Positions 36,345 to 44,811 of a stretch of DNA of 64,000 nt are shown piece by piece. The DNA comes from Burkholderia sp. SRS-46 (GTDB lineage: Bacteria; Pseudomonadota; Gammaproteobacteria; Burkholderiales; Burkholderiaceae), in assembly GCF_004343775.1 (NCBI RefSeq), contig NZ_PTXL01000002.1:992001-1056000 (forward strand), read 5' to 3'. The translations under genes and the position numbers were made by a program. Position 1 is the first letter of the stretch; the number at the start of each line of letters is the position of its first letter. Under the pieces are notes generated by a model. That model was given only the letters and a program-made list of their open reading frames with translations. It was not told the DNA's origin and did not search any database.

Positions 36345-37427
36345 TTACGCCGCGACCTCGACTTTCTCGATGAACTCGCAGACGGCCGCCGTCACCTGCG
36401 CGGTGGTCGCATGGCCGCCGAGATCGCCGGTGTGCAGCGACGGGTTCGCGGTCACGGCTTCGATCGCGTGCATCACGCGCGCGGCCGCGTCCGTTTCGCC
36501 GAGATGCTCGAGCAGCATCACGACCGACCAGAACGTGCCGATCGGGTTCGCGAGCCCCTTGCCCATGATGTCGAACGCGGAGCCGTGGATCGGCTCGAAC
36601 ATCGACGGATAGCGGCGCTCCGGGTCGATGTTGCCGGTCGGCGCGATGCCGAGGCTGCCCGCGAGCGCGGCGGCGAGATCGCTCAGGATGTCCGCGTGCA
36701 GGTTGGTCGCGACGATCGTGTCGAGCGTCGCGGGGCGGTTGACCATCCGCGCGGTGGCCGCGTCGACGAGCTCCTTGTCCCACCTCACGTCGGGGAAATC
36801 CGCCGCGACCTGCTTCGCGATCTCGTCCCACATCACCATCGCGTGGCGCTGCGCGTTGCTCTTCGTGATCACCGTCAGCAGCTTGCGCGGCCGCGATTGC
36901 GCAAGCCGGAACGCGAAGCGCATGATGCGTTCGACGCCGGCGCGCGTGAGGATCGACACGTCGGTCGCGGCCTCGATCGGATGCCCCTGGTGCACGCGGC
37001 CGCCGACGCCCGAATACTCGCCCTCCGAGTTCTCGCGCACGATCACCCAGTTCAGGTCTTCCGGCCTGCAACGCTTCAGCGGCGCGTCGATGCCGGGCAG
37101 GATGCGCGTCGGGCGCACGTTCGCGTACTGGTCGAGCCCCTGGCAGATCTTCAGGCGCAGGCCCCACAGCGTCACGTGATCGGGCACGTCGGGGTCGCCC
37201 GCCGAGCCGAACAGGATCGCGTCCTTGCCGCGCAGCGCGTCCAGCCCGTCGGCGGGCATCATCACGCCATGCGCGCGGTAATAGTCCGCGCCCCAGTCGA
37301 AGTTCTCGAACTCGAACGCGAAGCGCCGGCTGCCGCGCGCGAGCGCCTCCAGCACCTGCTTGCCGGCCGGCACCACCTCCTTGCCGATGCCGTCGCCGGG
37401 AATCGTTGCGATACGGTACGTCTTCAT
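36345..37427 (-). CDS. ttuC: Tartrate dehydrogenase / D-malate decarboxylating dehydrogenase
   Basis: A 360-residue NAD-dependent beta-decarboxylating dehydrogenase of the isopropylmalate/tartrate dehydrogenase family. It shows IPGDGIGKEVV at the N-terminus, VIVRENSEGEYSGVGG (the tartrate-type active-site motif), the catalytic Lys in TVITKSNAQRH, and the Asp ligands in NLHADILSDLAAAL. GSAFDIMGKGLANPIG forms the cofactor end. I chose the ATG at 37,427; a GTG nine bases upstream is possible. It oxidises or decarboxylates tartrate or malate after uptake by the downstream transporter. Confidence 0.9.
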   Translation of the reverse strand: MKTYRIATIPGDGIGKEVVPAGKQVLEALARGSRRFAFEFENFDWGADYYRAHGVMMPADGLDALRGKDAILFGSAGDPDVPDHVTLWGLRLKICQGLDQYANVRPTRILPGIDAPLKRCRPEDLNWVIVRENSEGEYSGVGGRVHQGHPIEAATDVSILTRAGVERIMRFAFRLAQSRPRKLLTVITKSNAQRHAMVMWDEIAKQVAADFPDVRWDKELVDAATARMVNRPATLDTIVATNLHADILSDLAAALAGSLGIAPTGNIDPERRYPSMFEPIHGSAFDIMGKGLANPIGTFWSVVMLLEHLGETDAAARVMHAIEAVTANPSLHTGDLGGHATTAQVTAAVCEFIEKVEVAA

Positions 37428-37536
37428 GTCTCCCACCTTCGATTGATCGTGATCGTGAACGCACTGTACTCAACTTGAAGCGCGGCAACCGGTGCTAAAC
37501 TCAAAGCATCTTTAACCTGAATTCACAAGTGAAGCG

Positions 37537-38457
37537 ATGGCGGATGCCGTCCAGCCGGCCGATCTCGGCTTCTTTTCGACGCTTGCCGCATCGGGCAGCC
37601 TGAGCGCCGCCGCGCGCGAGCTCGGCCTCACCGCGGCGGCCGTCAGCAAGCGGCTCACGCTGATGGAGCAGCGCGCGGGCGTCACGCTCGTGAACCGCAC
37701 GACGCGGCGCATGATGCTGACGCCGGAAGGCGAGGTGTACCTGGAATACGCGCGCCGGATCCTCGACCAGGTGGACGAGCTCGGCGAACTGCTCGGCAGC
37801 GCGAAGCAAAACCCGAAGGGGCTGCTGCGCGTGAACGCGACGCTCGGCTTCGGGCGCAGCCACGTCGGGCCGGCGATCTCGCGCTTCGTCGCGCGCTACC
37901 CGGAAGTCGCGGTGCAGCTGCAGTTGTCGGTGATGCCGCCGCCGCTCACCGACGACGCGTTCGACGTCTGCATCCGCTTCGGCGAGCCGCCCGACACGCG
38001 CGTGGTCGCGCGGCGGCTCGCGCCGAACCGCCGGTTGCTGTGTGCCGCGCCCGCGTACCTCGCGAAGCATGGCATGCCCGCGACGCCGCACGATCTCGCG
38101 AAACACAACTGCATCGGCATCCGCCAGGGCGACGAAGGCTATGGCGTGTGGCGGCTGACGAGCGGCCGCGGCGCGGCGCGCAAGACCGACGCGGTGCGGA
38201 TCAACGGCAACCTCACCACCAACGACGGCGAGATCGCCGTCAAATGGGCGCTGGACGGGCACGGGATCCTGATGCGCGCCGAATGGGACATCAACGAGTA
38301 CCTGGCCGACGGCCGCCTCGTCGTCGTACTGCCCGATCACGAGACGCCGAGCGCCGACATCTATGCGGTGTACGCACAGCGTCACCAGATGTCCACGCGG
38401 ATCCGCGCGTTCGTCGAGTTCCTGGCGGCCGAGCTGGGGCGGCTGAAAGGCGCGTAG
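37537..38457 (+). CDS. LysR-family regulator of the divergent tartrate genes
   Basis: A 306-residue LysR protein: N-terminal winged helix (FFSTLAASGSLSAAARELGLTAAAVSKRL, cited here in parts: SGSLSAAARELG and AAAVSKRLTLME), then a two-lobe effector domain with the typical DVCIRFGEPPDTRVVARRL stretch. It is divergent from the tartrate dehydrogenase across 109 bp, the classic arrangement for a LysR controlling its neighbour, with tartrate or a derivative as likely co-inducer. Confidence 0.9.
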   Translation: MADAVQPADLGFFSTLAASGSLSAAARELGLTAAAVSKRLTLMEQRAGVTLVNRTTRRMMLTPEGEVYLEYARRILDQVDELGELLGSAKQNPKGLLRVNATLGFGRSHVGPAISRFVARYPEVAVQLQLSVMPPPLTDDAFDVCIRFGEPPDTRVVARRLAPNRRLLCAAPAYLAKHGMPATPHDLAKHNCIGIRQGDEGYGVWRLTSGRGAARKTDAVRINGNLTTNDGEIAVKWALDGHGILMRAEWDINEYLADGRLVVVLPDHETPSADIYAVYAQRHQMSTRIRAFVEFLAAELGRLKGA

Positions 38458-38476
38458 CGCGCCGGCCGCCGGCCAT

Positions 38477-39496
38477 TCACACGGCTCCGGCCAGCGCGGC
38501 CGGCTCGCGCTCGGCGGCGGCCGGTGCCACGGCCTTGCGCACTTTCGGCGGCGGCCGCCGCACCGCGCCCGCCGCGACGACCGCGCCGACATGGTCCTGC
38601 GCGGCCTGCGCGAACCGCTCGGCCATCCAGTCGACGAACGCGCGCACGCCGGACGACACATGGCGGCGCTTCACGTACACGGCCGACACCGGCACCGCGC
38701 CCGGCCGCCAGCGCGGCAGCACTTCCCGCAATTGTCCACGCTCGATCAGCGGCTGCGCGACGATGCGCGGCAACTGGATCAGCCCGAGCCCGTGCACGCC
38801 GCACAACAGATGCGCATGCTCGTCGTCCACGCCGACGATGCCGTCGATCCTGACCTTGCGCATTGCGCCGTCGATCGCGAAATCGAGTTCGGCCACCCGG
38901 TGACCGAGCGCCGACGCGACGTAGATCGCGCGATGCGCGGTGAGGTCGTCGAGCGTGCGCGGCATGCCGTGGCGATCGAGATACGCGGGGCTCGCGCACG
39001 TCACGCGTTCCAGCGCGCCGAGCGGGCGCGCGACCAGCGACGAATCGGGCAGCTCGCCGAGCCGGATGCTGCAGTCGACCGCGTCGCCGACCAGGTCGGC
39101 CGCGCGCCCGGACGCGCCGAGCGTCAGCACGAGCTCGGGATGCCGTGCGTGAAACGCGCCGAGCGCCGGCAGCACGATCGCGCTCGCCACCGCCCCCGGC
39201 AGCTCGACGCGCAGCGGCCCGCCCGGATGCCGCACGGCGCTGCGGATGCTTGCCTCGAGCTCGTCGACGTCCGCCGTGATGCGCAGGCAGCGCCGGTAAT
39301 ACCCGTCGCCTTCCGGCGTCGCGCGCAGCGCACGCGTCGTGCGCACCAGCAGCGGCGTGCCAAGCGCCGCTTCGAGCTCCTGCACGGTCCGCGTCGCGGT
39401 CGCGCGCGAAATGCCCAGCGACGCCGCCGCCCGCGTAAAACTGTTCATCTCGACGATGCGCGCAAAGATGCGCATCGCGCGAATCGGATTGTCCAC
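38477..39496 (-). CDS. LysR-family transcriptional regulator
   Basis: A 339-residue LysR protein. The GTG at 39,496 (VDNPIRAMRIFARI) is the likely start, because the longer frame upstream has no LysR-like sequence. The DNA-binding part reads NSFTRAAASLGISRATATRTVQ; the effector domain includes VDCSIRLGELPDSSLV. The C-terminus has an Ala/Pro/Arg-rich extension of about 35 residues beyond the usual family end. It converges on the tartrate-type LysR. The target is unknown. Confidence 0.87.
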   Translation of the reverse strand: MDNPIRAMRIFARIVEMNSFTRAAASLGISRATATRTVQELEAALGTPLLVRTTRALRATPEGDGYYRRCLRITADVDELEASIRSAVRHPGGPLRVELPGAVASAIVLPALGAFHARHPELVLTLGASGRAADLVGDAVDCSIRLGELPDSSLVARPLGALERVTCASPAYLDRHGMPRTLDDLTAHRAIYVASALGHRVAELDFAIDGAMRKVRIDGIVGVDDEHAHLLCGVHGLGLIQLPRIVAQPLIERGQLREVLPRWRPGAVPVSAVYVKRRHVSSGVRAFVDWMAERFAQAAQDHVGAVVAAGAVRRPPPKVRKAVAPAAAEREPAALAGAV

Positions 39497-39620
39497 CGGA
39501 CCACCCTGCCTGGTTGCTGCATGGCGCGGCACGCTTGCGCGCCGCCCATGCGGATCGAGGAAAGCCGCGCCGACGCGCCGCGACGCACCACATCGCACCA
39601 CGACGCGCCGGCGCGACGGT

Positions 39621-40055
39621 TCAGCCGTTCGCGGCTGCCGCCGCGTCGGCATCGGCATCGCGCGCCGGTTCGGCAAGCAGTCGCCGCGCCAGCGCGAGCG
39701 CATCGTCGCGATTGACCGCTGCGTTCAGCGGATAGCCCCACACCTTCTCGAACGCGCCGGAGAACGCATCGAGCGCCGTGCGCCGCTGCGCGTCGGGTTC
39801 GACCGCGATCATCGCGGGAATCCATTCGCGCGACTGCGCGCGGTTCGCCTTGCTCCATTTCGCCAGCTGCTTGCGCATTTCGTGATCGCCGTCACTCCGG
39901 CCGTCGCCGGACGGCGCGTCTTCTGTCAGGAGCACGAATCGTTCTCGGCGCGCCAACAGCGCGTCGAGTTCGGCGAGCATCGCCGCGGGGTCGCGCTGCG
40001 GCGAGCCCGCATAGCGCAACCAGACAAACGGGAATTCAGTCGTGACGATCTGCAT
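39621..40055 (-). CDS. Iron-regulated protein of unknown function
   Basis: A 144-residue soluble protein (MQIVTTEFPFVWLRYAG...) with an acidic, Ala-rich C-terminus and no motif I recognise. It has a good ribosome site (GGAGG, 5 bases before ATG). A perfect Fur-like dyad lies 13 bp upstream of the ATG, so expression should rise in iron limitation. The LysR gene downstream is on the same strand but 124 bp away. Confidence 0.75.
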   Translation of the reverse strand: MQIVTTEFPFVWLRYAGSPQRDPAAMLAELDALLARRERFVLLTEDAPSGDGRSDGDHEMRKQLAKWSKANRAQSREWIPAMIAVEPDAQRRTALDAFSGAFEKVWGYPLNAAVNRDDALALARRLLAEPARDADADAAAAANG

Positions 40056-40067
40056 GTCGACCTCCAG

Positions 40068-40084
40068 ATGAGAACAATTCTCAT
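40068..40084. promoter_or_regulatory. Fur box
   Basis: ATGAGAA and TTCTCAT form perfect 7-base arms around CAA, matching the core of the ferric-uptake-regulator site in proteobacteria. Its position immediately upstream of the 144-residue gene suits iron-dependent repression of that gene. Confidence 0.78.
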
Positions 40085-40177
40085 TTTATGGATCGATGCG
40101 GATCGGGTCATTTTTCAGGCCGGCCAAGTGCTTGCTCAATCCGGCCAGATTGCGTGCAGTCGCCCGAGCCGGTGTGA

Positions 40178-40978
40178 TCAGCGTTGGCGGTCGGTCAGGT
40201 ATTGGGTTGGCGACTTGCCCGTCGCCTTGCGGAACATCGTCACGAAGCTGCTCGCGCTCTCGTAGCCGAGATCGATCGCGATCTGATGCACGCGGCGGCC
40301 CGTCGTCAGCATCCGCAGCGACAGCGCGACGTGCAGCCGCCGGCGCCAGTCGCCGAGGCTCATGCCGAGCTCCCTGGCGGCGAGCCGCGTGAGGCTGCGC
40401 TCGCTCACGCCGGCCCGCCGCGCGAGTGCGGCGAGCGGCGACTTGTCGGCCGGGTCGTCGAGCAGATGGTCGATCAGCTTGCGCAGCCGGCGATCGGCCG
40501 GCATCGGCAGGTACAGGTCCTCCACCGGCGCCGCGACGAGTTCGTCGAGCAGCGTCGCCATCAGGCGGCCCTGCGGCCCGTCGATCTCGTACAGGCTCGG
40601 AAAGCTGGCGGCCTTCACCAGCAGCTCGCGCAGCAGCGGCGACACGGCGAGCGTGCAGCAGCGCGCCGGCAGGTCGAGCGCGGCGTCGGGCTCGACCTGC
40701 ACCGCATAGAACGTCGCGCCGGCCGACCCGCGCGCCGAATGCGGCACGTCGCCCGGAATCCACACCGTGCACTGCGGCGGCGCGCTCCACACGCCGCCGT
40801 CGATCTCGCAATAGATCACGCCGCTCAGCGTGTAGAGCAACTGCGCCTCGGGGTGGCTGTGCTGCTGCAGCCGCCACTCGGGCTCGACGACCGAGCCGCC
40901 GAACACGGAGAGCGGGCGCGGCACGTGATCGATGTCGGCGTCCGCGGCCGGATCGGTGATGGGTGGCAGGTTGCGCAT
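40178..40978 (-). CDS. AraC-family regulator with cupin N-terminus
   Basis: A 266-residue protein. The N-terminal cupin segment (HSHPEAQLLYTLSG, WIPGDVPHSAR) would bind a small ligand. The C-terminal double helix-turn-helix includes LARRAGVSERSLTRLAAREL and IAIDLGYESASSFVTMFRKATG, ending SPTQYLTDRQR. This layout is typical of regulators that control a divergent exporter, and a LysE-family exporter starts 159 bp away on the other strand. Confidence 0.9.
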   Translation of the reverse strand: MRNLPPITDPAADADIDHVPRPLSVFGGSVVEPEWRLQQHSHPEAQLLYTLSGVIYCEIDGGVWSAPPQCTVWIPGDVPHSARGSAGATFYAVQVEPDAALDLPARCCTLAVSPLLRELLVKAASFPSLYEIDGPQGRLMATLLDELVAAPVEDLYLPMPADRRLRKLIDHLLDDPADKSPLAALARRAGVSERSLTRLAARELGMSLGDWRRRLHVALSLRMLTTGRRVHQIAIDLGYESASSFVTMFRKATGKSPTQYLTDRQR

Positions 40979-41137
40979 GGAGCGGTAGAGGATGAAGGCG
41001 GCCGGAGGCCGCGTCGGACTCGCCGCGCACGGGGGCGGCGGGCCGTTCCGTGCTTATACCAGAAAGGCGCCGGCGGCCGCGCGCCGAACCGCATACAATG
41101 CCCCGATCCCCCGCCGCGCCACCCTGCCGGAGCCGCC

Positions 41138-41764
41138 ATGTTCGACCTGACCACGCTGACCACCTTCATCGCCGTCGTGCTGGGCCTGTTCCTGATCCCC
41201 GGCCCGGCCGTGCTGCTCGTGCTGAGCCGCACCGTGCAGGGCGGGCGCAAGACCGGCATCCTGACCGGCCTCGGCGTCGCGAGCGGCGATTTCGTCCACA
41301 CGCTGTTCGCGGCCGTCGGGCTGTCCGCGCTGCTGATGACGTCGGCGCTCGCGTTCAACGTCGTGAAGCTGGTCGGCGCCGCGTACCTGCTCTATCTCGG
41401 CGTGCGCGCGCTGCGCGAGAAGCCGTCCGATCCGTCGCTGCCGACGGTCGCGCCCGTCTCGCCGCTCAAGGCCTACCTGCAGGCGATTCCCGCCGAAGTG
41501 CTGAACCCGAAGACCGCGCTGTTCTTCCTCGCGTTCATGCCGCAGTTCGTGCATCCGGAGCGCGGCGCGACCTTCGTGCAGTTCGCGGTGCTCGGGCTGA
41601 TCTTCGTCGCGCTCAGCTCCCTCTACACGACGCTGATCGCGTGCTCGATCCGCCCGCTCGGCCGCATCGTGAAGCGGCTCACGTGGCTCACGCGCTGGCA
41701 GGGCAAGATCATCGGCACGATCTTCATCGCGCTGGGGCTGAAGGTTGCCGTGCAGCAGCGATGA
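41138..41764 (+). CDS. LysE/RhtB-family amino-acid exporter
   Basis: A 208-residue inner-membrane protein with about six hydrophobic segments. It has LysE/RhtB landmarks: GLFLIPGPAVLLVLSRTVQGGRKTG (the PGP motif), GVASGDFVHTLFA, and NPKTALFFLAFMPQF. The ATG at 41,138 follows GGAG. It probably exports an amino acid or homoserine-lactone-like compound. It is divergent from the AraC regulator, and its stop overlaps the start of the following methyltransferase. Confidence 0.92.
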   Translation: MFDLTTLTTFIAVVLGLFLIPGPAVLLVLSRTVQGGRKTGILTGLGVASGDFVHTLFAAVGLSALLMTSALAFNVVKLVGAAYLLYLGVRALREKPSDPSLPTVAPVSPLKAYLQAIPAEVLNPKTALFFLAFMPQFVHPERGATFVQFAVLGLIFVALSSLYTTLIACSIRPLGRIVKRLTWLTRWQGKIIGTIFIALGLKVAVQQR

Positions 41765-42510
41765 CTTCGCACGACGACACGCTCTACACCGACGCGCGCC
41801 TCGTCGCGATCTACGACCTGCTGAACGCGGGCGATCACGACTTCGCGTTCTACGCATCGTGCATCGGCGCCACACCCCAGCGCATCCTCGATCTCGGCTG
41901 CGGCACCGGCACGTTCGCGCGGCGGCTCGCGGCCGCCGGCCATCAGGTGGTCGCGATCGATCCCGCGCAGGCGATGCTCGACCACGCGCGCCGCCAGCCC
42001 GGCGCGGACGCCGTGCAGTGGCTCGTCGGCGACATCACGCACGCGGCGGCGCTGCCGCCGTTCGACGTCGTCGTGATGACCGGTCATGCCTTTCAATGCC
42101 TGCTGACCGACGCTGACATCGACGCCACGTTGCACGACGTGCGCCACGCGCTGACCGAACGCGGCCGTTTCCTGTTCGAAACGCGCAATCCGCACATCGC
42201 GCCGTGGCGCGCGTGGACGCCCGAACACACCGCGCGCACCGTACGCTCGCCCGCGTCCGGCACGGTCGACGTGCATCACGCCGCGTGCCGCGCCGACGGG
42301 CAGATCGTCACGTTCGACACGCACTATCGCTTCGCGCGCGACGGCGCGCTGCTGACGCATGCGAGCCGGCTGCGCTTCATTGCCCAGCCGGCGTTGCGCG
42401 AGCGACTCCGCGCGGCCAGGTTCGCCGACGTCGACTGGTTCGGCGACTGGCGCGGCGCACCGTTCGACGCCGCGTCGAGCGCGGAGATCATCGCGATCTG
42501 CCGCGCGTGA
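41761..42510 (+). CDS. SAM-dependent methyltransferase (class I)
   Basis: A 249-residue methyltransferase with motif [16 protein letters not shown] (about residues 42-56), motif [12 protein letters not shown] and the post-[15 protein letters not shown]. The ATG overlaps the exporter stop (ATGA), so the two are co-translated. The substrate is not evident. Coupling to an exporter may mean modification of the exported compound, which is speculative. Confidence 0.9.
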   Translation: MTSHDDTLYTDARLVAIYDLLNAGDHDFAFYASCIGATPQRILDLGCGTGTFARRLAAAGHQVVAIDPAQAMLDHARRQPGADAVQWLVGDITHAAALPPFDVVVMTGHAFQCLLTDADIDATLHDVRHALTERGRFLFETRNPHIAPWRAWTPEHTARTVRSPASGTVDVHHAACRADGQIVTFDTHYRFARDGALLTHASRLRFIAQPALRERLRAARFADVDWFGDWRGAPFDAASSAEIIAICRA

Positions 42511-42763
42511 CGCACACGCTCCCCCGCAACGCGCACGTCAACGCAGCACCGAGCGCCGGATTTGCGCGGTGGACATCGCGTCGACACATGCATCGATTCA
42601 AACGGACGCGGGGCGCACGCTTGCGCAGACCGTGCTCGAAAGGCGGCCCTACTCGCGGGATGGGTGTTGCGCGCGCCGGGCGAAGCTGCACTTACACTTC
42701 GGCTACCGCATCCCGGTGCCTGCCGCCCGACGCGCACGGCACCGTCACCAGGAGCCACGCCCC

Positions 42764-43987
42764 ATGCATGACAAGCAGACGAAGCGTCCGATCTACATGG
42801 ACTACAGCGCGACGACGCCGGTCGATCCGCGCGTGGTCGACAAGATGGTGCCATTCCTGCACGACCGGTTCGGCAACCCCGCGTCGCGCAGCCACAGCTA
42901 CGGCTGGGAGACGGAGCAGGCGGTCGAGGAGGCACGCGGGCACGTCGCCGCGCTGATCGGCGCCGACCCGCGCGAGATCGTGTGGACCTCGGGCGCGACC
43001 GAGGGCGACAACCTTGCGATCAAGGGCGCCGCGAACTTCTACAAGGGGCGGGGCAAGCACATCATCACAGTGAAGACCGAGCACAAGGCCGTGCTCGACA
43101 CCTGCCGCGACCTGGAGCGCCAGGGCTTCGAAGTCACGTATCTGGACGTGCAGGAAAACGGCCTGATCGATCTCGACGTGTTCAAGGCCGCGCTGCGCCC
43201 GGACACGATCCTCGTGTCGGTGATGTTCGCGAACAACGAGATCGGCGTCGTGCAGCCGGTTGCCGAGATCGGCGCGCTGTGCCGCGAGCGCCGCATCGTG
43301 TTCCATTGCGACGCGGTGCAGGCGATCGGCAAGATCCCGGTCGACGTGGACGCGCTGAACGTGGACCTGCTGACCATGACCGCGCACAAGGTCTACGGCC
43401 CGAAAGGCATCGGCGCGCTGTACGTGCGGCGCAAGCCGCGCGTGCGCATCGAAGCGCAGATGCACGGCGGCGGCCACGAGCGCGGGATGCGCTCGGGCAC
43501 GCTGCCGACGCATCAGATCGTCGGGATGGGCGAGGCCTTCCGGCTCGCGAAACGGGAAATGCTGGAAGAGAGCCGCCGGGTTCGCGCGCTGCGCGATCGA
43601 CTGCTGGCCGGCCTGTCGGAACTCGACGAGGCGTACGTGAACGGCGATCTCGAACAGCGCATTCCGCACAACCTGAACATCAGCTTCAACTTCGTCGAAG
43701 GCGAATCGCTGATCATGGGGATCAAGGGCGTGGCGGTGTCGTCAGGGTCCGCGTGCACGTCGGCGTCGCTGGAGCCGTCATATGTGCTGCGCGCGCTCGG
43801 CCGCAACGACGAGCTCGCGCACAGCTCGATCCGCTTCACGCTCGGCCGCTTCACCACCGCAAAGGAAGTCGAGGACGTGATCGCGCAGGTGCGCGACACC
43901 GTCGTCAAGCTGCGTGAACTGAGCCCGCTGTGGGACATGCATCTCGACGGCGTCGACATGAACACGATCGAGTGGGCTGCGCACTGA
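42764..43987 (+). CDS. iscS: Cysteine desulfurase, stand-alone IscS paralog
   Basis: A 407-residue PLP enzyme that removes sulfur from cysteine for Fe-S cluster or thio-cofactor synthesis. Landmarks are [15 protein letters not shown], the PLP Lys in [11 protein letters not shown], His-rich [12 protein letters not shown] and the active-site Cys loop [17 protein letters not shown]. The ribosome site is AGGAG. No iscU, iscA, hscA or iscR follows, so this copy is outside the isc operon; the C-terminus [19 protein letters not shown] is nevertheless the normal IscS form. Confidence 0.95.
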   Translation: MHDKQTKRPIYMDYSATTPVDPRVVDKMVPFLHDRFGNPASRSHSYGWETEQAVEEARGHVAALIGADPREIVWTSGATEGDNLAIKGAANFYKGRGKHIITVKTEHKAVLDTCRDLERQGFEVTYLDVQENGLIDLDVFKAALRPDTILVSVMFANNEIGVVQPVAEIGALCRERRIVFHCDAVQAIGKIPVDVDALNVDLLTMTAHKVYGPKGIGALYVRRKPRVRIEAQMHGGGHERGMRSGTLPTHQIVGMGEAFRLAKREMLEESRRVRALRDRLLAGLSELDEAYVNGDLEQRIPHNLNISFNFVEGESLIMGIKGVAVSSGSACTSASLEPSYVLRALGRNDELAHSSIRFTLGRFTTAKEVEDVIAQVRDTVVKLRELSPLWDMHLDGVDMNTIEWAAH

Positions 43988-43996
43988 GCGCACCCG

Positions 43997-44122
43997 TCAG
44001 CTTTTTTCCTGACGGGCGATCACGCGGTCGCCGTTGGCGACAAGCCAGTCGATCACCGAGCACAGCACCTTGAATTCGGTCTTGCTCACGCCCTCGAACA
44101 GCACGTTGTCGATGCGCTGCTG
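43997..44122 (-). pseudogene. C-terminal remnant of a MarR-family regulator
   Basis: About 41 residues (QQRIDNVLFEGVSKTEFKV, then SVIDWLVANGDRV) resemble the dimerisation end of MarR regulators. Nothing upstream in the same frame encodes the winged helix, and the next gene begins 78 bp away on the other strand. I read this as a deletion remnant. Its last codons also create a hairpin (43,993-44,016) after iscS. Confidence 0.5.
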
Positions 44123-44199
44123 CGTCGGCGCCGGGGGTAACGGTGACGACCTCGCGCACCAACAGCAGGCAGGCGCGGCCTGACGCCGAAGGGACGCCC

Positions 44200-44790
44200 A
44201 TGTTTTCATCGCCCGATCCGGCCACCGTCCGAGCGCTGCTCGAAGGCTATCTGCACGCGAAGGACCTGAACCGTCCCGCGCTGATCGCGGCCTGCTTCGC
44301 CGCCGACGCCGAACTGAGCTTCTCGCTCGCCAGCGACGACATCGACTTTCCGGCGCGCGTCGACGGCGCGCCGGCGATCGCGACAACGCTCGTCAGCGAT
44401 TTCGGCGAGCGCTTCGAGCGGTGCCGCACCTACTACGTCTGCATCGAGCCGCATGTGAGCGACGATGGCATCTGCGCGATGCCGTGGCTCGTCGTGATGC
44501 GGCAGAAGGACACCGGCACGCTGCGGATCGGCAACGGTACGTATCGCTGGCAGTTCGCGCGGGAACACGACGGCGCGGAGCGAATCGCGCGGCTGCACAT
44601 TCATATCGTGCGGATGGATACGATCGACGATCCGCATGCCGACAGGCTCGATGCGCTGCACGGCGCGCTCGGCTATCCGTGGCTGCCGCCGCACGCGCTC
44701 GCGCGCGGGCTCGGCGATGTCGCCGCCGCCCATCCGGACTGGACCTTCGTGCGGCCGTTCCTGCAGCCCGCGGCGCACGCCGACACCTGA
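44200..44790 (+). CDS. NTF2/SnoaL-like protein
   Basis: A 196-residue soluble protein. The first 130 residues show the NTF2-like pattern: helices (PATVRALLEGYLHAKDLNRPALIAACFA, quoted in part), then strands FSLASDDIDF, CRTYYVCIEPHVSDD and PWLVVMRQKDTG. Such cone folds act as small-molecule enzymes or ligand binders. The ATG follows AAGGGA. No operon partner is apparent: it converges on rtcR and lies next to a MarR remnant. Confidence 0.75.
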   Translation: MFSSPDPATVRALLEGYLHAKDLNRPALIAACFAADAELSFSLASDDIDFPARVDGAPAIATTLVSDFGERFERCRTYYVCIEPHVSDDGICAMPWLVVMRQKDTGTLRIGNGTYRWQFAREHDGAERIARLHIHIVRMDTIDDPHADRLDALHGALGYPWLPPHALARGLGDVAAAHPDWTFVRPFLQPAAHADT

Positions 44791-44811
44791 CCGTGCGGCG
44801 CCGGGCACCGC

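Noticed and set aside
43993..44016. Rho-independent terminator after iscS
   Set aside because: The stem CCCGTCAG/CTGACGGG is good, but the T run is in the loop rather than after the stem, and the sequence is explained by the last codons of the MarR remnant. Left unassigned.
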